A stretch of DNA of 64,000 bases from Acridotheres tristis (taxonomy: Eukaryota; Chordata; Aves; Passeriformes; Sturnidae), in the NCBI GenBank assembly GCA_037013685.1, contig CM072906.1, positions 3,204,501-3,268,500 on the forward strand, in the 5' to 3' direction. Of this stretch, positions 57,980 through 64,000 are shown piece by piece. Each line of letters starts with the position of its first letter. Positions within the stretch are counted from its first letter, which is position 1. The notes below the pieces were generated by a model. The model ran no database searches. It had not been told where the DNA came from and saw only the letters and a list, made by a program, of their open reading frames with translations. Position numbers and translations under genes: made by a program.

Positions 57980-58510
57980 GGTGCTGCTCGGTGGGGCCTG
58001 CGGGGCAGCTCTGCGGCTCCGGGCCTGCTGTGGGAGCGGCAGCAGCACCGCAGAGGCCGCGGCCCTGCCGGGCTGGGCAGCCACGGGCACATCCCGAGGG
58101 TGCCGGGCTGGCCCTGCCGGCGCTGCTGCTCTCGGTGCCGCTGAAATCCTCGCAGGCAGCCCCGAGCCCGACTCTGGAGCCGCCGGGAGCCGCTGTGCCT
58201 TCATCTCTGCTCGGCGAGATTGCCAGCTCATGTGTCAGCTCCCTCCTCCTCCTCTTCCTCTGTCCAGGGGCAGCATCAGGGGCTGGCCCAGCGGCTCCTC
58301 CCGCACGGCTGCAGCCCCTTGCCCAGAGCTCCCTGTCAGAGCTGCTTTCCAGCCGGGCACCGCGGCTGTCCCGCACCGGCCGCTGATCCTGCCCAGCGCC
58401 GGCCAGGCCCTGCGGTGGGCCCGGCCATCCTGGGCAAGAGCAGCTCCCGAGGAGGGGAACACAGGGGGACATGGGGACACTGGGGGACATGGGGGACACT
58501 GGGGGACACG
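57980..58510 (+). repeat. CpG-rich duplicated block, copy 2
   Basis: Near-identical to 38342-38905, including the GGGGGACACTGGGGGACATG mini-array. It follows the 3' end of gene copy 2 within about 140 bp and belongs to the left palindrome arm up to about 58365. Confidence 0.75.
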
Positions 58511-59340
58511 CGAAACACAGGGGGACACATGGGAACACGGGGACAGACACCAGACACCGCTTCCCTGTGTCCCCGTTCCCACAGAGCAGCGACGTCCAAG
58601 GGCTGTGACGGAACAGAGCACAGAGGAATGTCTGTGCGGGGACAGGAGAAAGGACACTGCAGGTGTGTGGAAGAATTCACAACGCCAGAGGTTTATGCCC
58701 GAAAAGGAGACTGAGGAGTCCTGTAATTTTATTGAAACAAAGTGAGTGGCCATCGGGCAGTTCCCATGGAGACTCTCAAATTGTTGGGGGATGCAGCCCA
58801 ATTTTAATCCTAATTTCCGAGATGCATCACTCTCTTCCTTCCCTCACTGGCTGAGGTACTCGTACAGACTTCCCAAATCACCTGCTCTATGTTCCAGTCT
58901 TCTATGCACACTCCCCCTCCCCGCTTTTATTTTTCTTTATATAAAAAAACACTATTCATATTAAATCTTTGTTATTTTTCTCTAAATTTGGCAATTTAAC
59001 ATAGCCTTGACTGAGGTAAAGTCCATGACAATTAGTAACATTTTCCAGAACTGAAAATTTCTTCCATTACTTCCCTATCTCTAAATCGCTGTCCCTATCA
59101 ACAAGCAGAGTCACACACATACCTTCCACAGGCATGCTCCTCATAGTGTTGTTTAGCTATAAAACCTTGCTGAAAGTGTTGCAAATTATGCAAAAGCGGC
59201 AGGTATGTAACAGTGAGTGATACCTTGAGAGCTCAATAACATGGAAAAGTGGCCCAAGGCACTCGCTGGCCGACTAAAGTAGAATACTTACATCCCTGGC
59301 TAATAAATACTTTTGTACCATCCTGAGCCGTGCAGGATCA
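58366..59340. other. Palindrome spacer with LTR-like piece
   Basis: About 1 kb of unique sequence between inverted arms. It holds the end of the CpG block, an LTR-like segment on minus (about 58650-58930, related to 36955-37265) and AT-rich DNA to 59330. No gene seen. Confidence 0.6.
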
Positions 59341-59855
59341 GCCGCGGTGCCCGGCTGGAAAGCAGCTCTGACAGGGAGCTCTGGGCAAGGGGCTGCAGCC
59401 GTGCGGGAGGAGCCGCTGGGCCAGCCCCTGATGCTGCCCCTGGACAGAGGAAGAGGAGGAGGAGGGAGCTGACACATGAGCTGGCAATCTCGCCGAGCAG
59501 AGATGAAGGCACAGCGGCTCCCGGCGGCTCCAGAGTCGGGCTCGGGGCTGCCTGCGAGGATTTCAGCGGCACCGAGAGCAGCAGCGCCGGCAGGGCCAGC
59601 CCGGCACCCTCGGGATGTGCCCGTGGCTGCCCAGCCCGGCAGGGCCGCGGCCTCTGCGGTGCTGCTGCCGCTTTCACAGCAGGCCCGGAGCCGCAGAGCT
59701 GCCCCGCAGGCCCCACCGAGCAGCACCAGCCTCAGGGCTGTCCCCAGGGCATGATCTGCTCAGCCTGGTGGCAGAGCCACAGCAGGGGGAAGGAGCTTAA
59801 GGAGCATCAGGGAACCCAGAGGAGAGAGAGGCTGGTGAGACAAGGCTCTGCTAGC
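59341..59855 (-). repeat. CpG-rich block, copy 3, inverted (right palindrome arm)
   Basis: Reverse complement of about 57853-58365 with scattered differences. It lacks about 25 bp near the CACCGCGGCTG junction, which marks the inner edge of the palindrome arm. Confidence 0.8.
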
Positions 59856-59868
59856 AATTTTAACGTTT

Positions 59869-59874
59869 TTTATT
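59869..59874 (-). other. Poly(A) signal of copy 3
   Basis: Minus-strand AATAAA in GTTAATAAAAAACG, the same context as in copy 2. Confidence 0.75.
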
Positions 59875-59915
59875 AACTAAATACAACTAAAGCATCATGT
59901 TTCTGATGGCCATCC

Positions 59916-62900
59916 TCACAGACTTTTCTGGTTTCTGACAAGATGTCCCAGGTCGAGCACTGGGCGCTGAGGCTGGTCCAGGTGGGTGGGGGTTGTTGTT
60001 GTCCGGCGGGGCTGGAAGGGCTGGACCTGCCCTGATGCCCAGATATGTTGGGGAGCTGTGCCTGGCCAGTGCACCCGTGAGGCAACAGGGCCTGAGGGTT
60101 GAGGAGCAAGGGTGAGTGAGCCTCCACTTCCCAGGGGCTGCCCCTGGCTGGAGCAGCTCTGACAGCCCAGAATGGCACCAGCACGAGTGTCACCTGCCCA
60201 GCCAGAGATCAGGAAGCACCAGGTGCTGGCCCCACCCGCCAGCACTCAAGCTCTTGTTCCACACTAGTCATGACCATTCCCCCACTTTACTCTAGCTCCA
60301 AGCTCAACTGCCCCATGTGCCAATCCTCCTGCTCAGTTCTGCTTCTGCCCCTTCCTTTTTCCCCCAGACACAAATTACCCATGGCAGGTTGCCCAGCTTT
60401 GCACACAGAGCCCTACTCATCCCCTAGCCCTTACTCACCAGATAATCTGCCCCTTCTCATCCTTAACCCCCATGCCCTAGCAGAGCCATACCTGACTCGT
60501 CCTGTGCCCTGATCCCCACAGGAAGCTGGTCATTACGGCCCCTCGAGGTGTGTCCACCACTGTCCAGAACCTGGGTCACTCCGGGCTGGAAGGAGAGAGC
60601 AGCTGGCTGCAATGTGGGGCCCAATTCAGCATCCCCCAGTAATCCACCCAACCCAGCTCTGCCTGGGGACCGAAGGCACAGATTCCCCCTGGATAGTCAG
60701 CAATGCCATGGAGCCTCAGTCACCCTTCTGTGTCCCCACCTTCATCATCCCTACCTTGTGCTGGAGGACCAGAAAACGCTGCACCTGTGCACTTGTATGT
60801 GGTGAAGCCCTGATGTGCTGCATCGTGGAGCTGCTGGCCTGATGATCCCCACAGCTCTGTGGCACACGGGGAACACTGCCATGGACCACTGGCCTCCTGT
60901 GGGAAGGGGCAGAGCATCCTCAGTGCCCAGGCCTGAGGCATTCCAGGCTTCACCTTGCTGTGCCCGGGAGGGGACTGGGGGTGCTGCCTGCAGGGGCATG
61001 TCCCTCCCAGCTCCTGTCCACCTGCTGCAGGAGCCCTAAGCCCATCCCACCAGGCTGGATCTGCTGGCTCTTTCCCCACGGCCAGGTGCACTGGCTGTGG
61101 CCATGGCAGATCCCTGTGCACAACCCCCTGTGCAAAACCACCCAGACCTGGTGCAAGCCCTGGCCCTCCACAGCTGCTCTCTGCACCCCTGCCCTCACCA
61201 GCACCCCAGTGTCCTCTGCCCTGGCCCAGGGAGGAGCCCTCCTAGCTGTGGCAGGGCTACCCTGCACTCCCAGAGCCAGGGATGTGTCCTCAAAGCCCCT
61301 ACCTTTGGCTGTGCTGGGACTCCTTGCTGGGGGGCAGCGGCTGCAAACATGGGAGTGTCTCAGGGTACCTGGGGAGGGCAGGAGACACAGGTGAGTGACA
61401 GGGGACAAACAACCTGTGCCTGCTCAAGGCAGCACTCCCAAACCCATAGGATTGTAGCCCATGGCATCCTGCTGCCTGGAGCCCTTGGGGTGAGTCCCCA
61501 CACTCCCCGCTGATGGGCAGGGCTGCAGAGGGGGCTCCCCACATCAGAGCCTCCCAAGCAGACACTGTCACCCCTGTGCCCAGCACAGCGGGTCACTGCT
61601 GGCACCCATCTCCCCCCATCCCAGCGCCACTGCCCCCGATGCACTGGTGCTACTCACGGGCCAGGAACCTGCATGGTGAGCATGCGGTCACAGGACAGGC
61701 ACGAGAAAGGCACTGGCAGCTGCCTGAGGAGGGTGAGAGGAGAGGGCTGGGAGAGCTCCTGGGGCCACAGCCCTGCCTGCACACAGGCAGCAGCTCGCTG
61801 GCAGCAGCCAGCTGCCGGGCATCACTGCACAGAGTCCCGGCGTTTGCAGGGTGAGCCGTGGGCTGCTGAGCCTGTTTCTCCCCATCCCCAACCGGCTGGC
61901 TGATGCCAGGTGAAGGACACAGCAACCCTTGTCACCATCCCAATCAGCCCTTGCAGTGCTTTCAGCCCCTCTCTGGCACCAAAGTGCCCCGTGTGCCCGG
62001 CCAGGAGGGCAGGGCACCACCCAGCCCTGGGACACTGCGTGTCACACCCGTGCCTGTGAGGAGGATTTGCCATCTCCCACCCGGGCTTCTGAGAGCCTTT
62101 GCACCCAAATCCCCATTTTGCTTTGGGGGGGTTCTGTCCTGCAGGTCCCCATCCTCGTGCCTCCTTTCCTGTGTGGAACCTGCTGCTGGTGGAAGGAGTA
62201 GGTGTAGGTGCTTCATCAGCATCCCCATGGCTCATTGAGCAGCGAAATTGGTGCCATGGCATTGGCTGGGAGAGCTGGAAGGAGCAGGACCATCGCCATC
62301 CCCAAAGCCATCAGAATCTCCATTGCACTCACTTCTTAATCCCAGCACCACTGTCACTCGTCATTCTCTTTTCAAAATGCTCAATGCTTCTGTTCCAAGA
62401 CTCCTCCAGGCGCCTACGGAAATTTTTCAGCTCCTGGCGGTCCAGCTGTGAACAGGAGCACAGCCTCAGCCAGCTGCCCCGGGATGCAATGGGGAGGTCT
62501 CCCGGGAAAAGCCTGGAGTGAATCCTCAGAGGGTTGCTGCCTCAGGATGTCGAATCCCAAAGGTGCCACTTTCTCATGGTGGGGGACAAGGTACCCCTCA
62601 CCTTCTCTTCAATTGCATCGCTGAACTGCTGCTGCACCTGGTTCCAGTGCTGCTCCTGCTCTGAAATCTGGCTCTGTAACTCCTGCATCCTCTCATCCAG
62701 CTGCTCCATGTTTGCTTCAAACTGGCTGCAATCGACTTTGCTGCCCAAGGCAGCTTTGTCTGCCTTCTAGCACAGGGGAACAGCAGGAGAGCAGTGGGGA
62801 AAGGGTTGAGGAACAACAGGCAGAGCCAGCACGTGTGAGGGCCAGAGGGAGAAGTGCTTCCTCCAGACCATCATGCCCCTTTCAGGGTGCTGTGGCCCCT

Positions 62901-63910
62901 GATCACCCCAGTGAGGTTGGTCCCACCATCTGAAGGGTGAGGGACCCCAGACGCTCAGGAAATCCTCCCTCCCCCGGGCCAGTTCTGCCACCCAGCCCCC
63001 AAGGGACAAGGGGCATTTGTCACCCTGCCCAGGAACCCCTGGGCTGCCACAGAGGCCCCTCGGGACTGTACCACGTCTATTGCTTCCAACATGTCCTGCT
63101 CATCTGCTTTCTCCTTCTGCAGCTTCTCCAGAGACTGGAACAGCATCTTTCAGCAGAGAAAGGAAGCCATGACACCACAGCAGGGTGGGAGCTGCCTCCT
63201 GGGGCACACCTCAGGAAGCGGGAGAACACTCCACTCCCTCAACCCAAAAACCTTGAGGAAAGGGACTTGGAACCAGCACAGTGCTGTGAACAGGAGGGCA
63301 GGGAGAAAGATTCTCTGTGATCCCTGCCTGGGGTCAAAAGCAGAGCCTGGGGGATGCTGTGACCTATAAAAGGGCATCAGCTGCTCACCTCAATTGCTTT
63401 CTGCTTTTGTTGAGAGTCCTTCTGCAGGCTCATTGAGGCAAAACTGAGCTTCTCAAAGTCCCTTTGAATCTGCAAAAACTTAGCTTCCATCTGTTGCGCC
63501 AGCTCCTGATCCTGCTCCAGGGATGGAATAACATAAGGCACTGACCAAAGGGGGTCTGACTGCTCCACAGGGACAGACCTGCTTTACTCAGCTAGTGGCC
63601 ATGAGTCCTCAATACCAAGAGCATGTTTGCATCAAGACTTTAATTTCTGTCCATGCTGCTGAATGATCCAGGCCAATCTTGAGCAGTTTGGGTCTCCCCC
63701 ACAGTACAGCAAAGCACAGCACACATGAGGATGGAGCGTGGACCTCCAACATGACCAAGCCAGTGGGTGCTGGGAGTCCTCCCACAGGACCTCACCTGCT
63801 CGTTCAGCTCATTGGCTGTCTCAGTCAGCAGCTGCTCCAGCATGGCATTCCTCATCTCCTGCTTCTCTTCCATCTTCCGCAGCTCACGCTTTGTCTCCTG
63901 TTGCATAGCC
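59916..63910 (-). CDS. C16orf96/QRICH2-like coiled-coil protein, copy 3, inverted, partial, lacking exon 6
   Basis: Seen on minus: exon 5 63910-63796, exon 7 63511-63389, exon 8 63146-63072, exon 9 62766-62602, exon 10 62445-62333, exon 11 61723-61658, exon 12 61368-61303, exon 13 60896-60755, exon 14 60585-60492 and exon 15 60091-59916. Exons 1-4 lie outside the window. Exon 6 is absent: sequence after exon 5 passes from intron 5 text straight to intron 6 text. Exon 5 ends and exon 7 starts in phase 0, so the frame survives a loss of 69 codons. Exon 7 reads DQELAQQMEAKFLQIQRDFE, unlike copy 2. Exons 13 and 15 resemble copy 2. Exon 10 reads FRRRLEESWNRSIEHFEKRM. No stop breaks the visible frame. 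Poly(A) signal is at 59874-59869. Whether the 5' half is intact is unknown. Confidence 0.78.
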
Positions 63911-64000
63911 CTGGCCAGTGAGATGGGGACAAGGGCAGGGTTATCCCTGCAGGGCTGCTCTGGCATTGTCCCGTGCCCACAAATGGTCTGGGATGCTCCC

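Larger units (their letters stand above)
59856..64000 (-). repeat. Segmental duplication unit 3, inverted, runs off the window
   Basis: Reverse-complement counterpart of unit 2 from the gene's 3' end leftward to intron 4. With unit 2 it forms an inverted repeat with arms of at least 4.5 kb. One internal deletion removes exon 6. Confidence 0.85.

Noticed and set aside
57981..58745. 254-codon plus ORF in the CpG-rich block (and equivalents at 38320-38883 and 59274-59726)
   Set aside because: Composition-driven. The copies differ in both ends of the ORF, and no splice or start context or domain is visible.

Overview
The window is animal nuclear DNA, almost certainly from a bird and most likely a passerine. 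Genes are split by GT-AG introns. CR1-type LINE 3' ends, with their tandem ATTCTRTGA-like tails, lie on both strands, and there are class I ERV remnants. The left edge matches the Williams-syndrome block (BUD23-DNAJC30-VPS37D; human 7q11.23, chicken chromosome 19). All exon models below were built by hand from splice signals, reading frame and recalled family features. No alignment or database search was run.

Layout. (1) 1-1.9 kb: the 5' end of BUD23 (minus) and single-exon DNAJC30 (plus) share a GC-rich divergent promoter with two perfect CRE sites. (2) 1.9-7.5 kb: no gene recognised. (3) 7.5-10.4 kb: VPS37D (minus, 4 coding exons). A minisatellite of about 1 kb with a 20-bp unit lies just upstream of it, followed by a shorter 16-bp tandem repeat. 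(4) 12.6-29 kb: three secreted fibrinogen-domain paralogs in minus/plus/minus order. Each has a 4-nt first coding exon (ATGG), a signal-peptide exon and one large exon carrying the whole fibrinogen domain. (5) 31.2-36 kb: a complete 9-exon SPACA6 (minus), encoding a sperm-egg fusion protein of the IZUMO/SPACA6 type. (6) 36-40 kb: LTR pieces, AT-rich DNA and a CpG-rich block. (7) 39.1-64 kb: three copies of a 15-exon coiled-coil gene resembling C16orf96/QRICH2 (DUF4795 type). Copies 1 and 2 are direct repeats separated by a decayed class I ERV. Copy 3 is inverted, so copies 2 and 3 form the arms of a large palindrome whose spacer is about 1 kb.

How it fits together. The left third is conserved housekeeping synteny. 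The rest is lineage-specific: a secreted lectin-like cluster, then genes of probable sperm or cilium function (SPACA6 and the DUF4795-like family, whose two visible promoters carry RFX X-box motifs). The DUF4795-like copies have nearly identical introns but sharply different exon 7, exon 10 and exon 13 segments, one in-frame exon loss and one C-terminal nonsense change. This is the most interesting part of the window.
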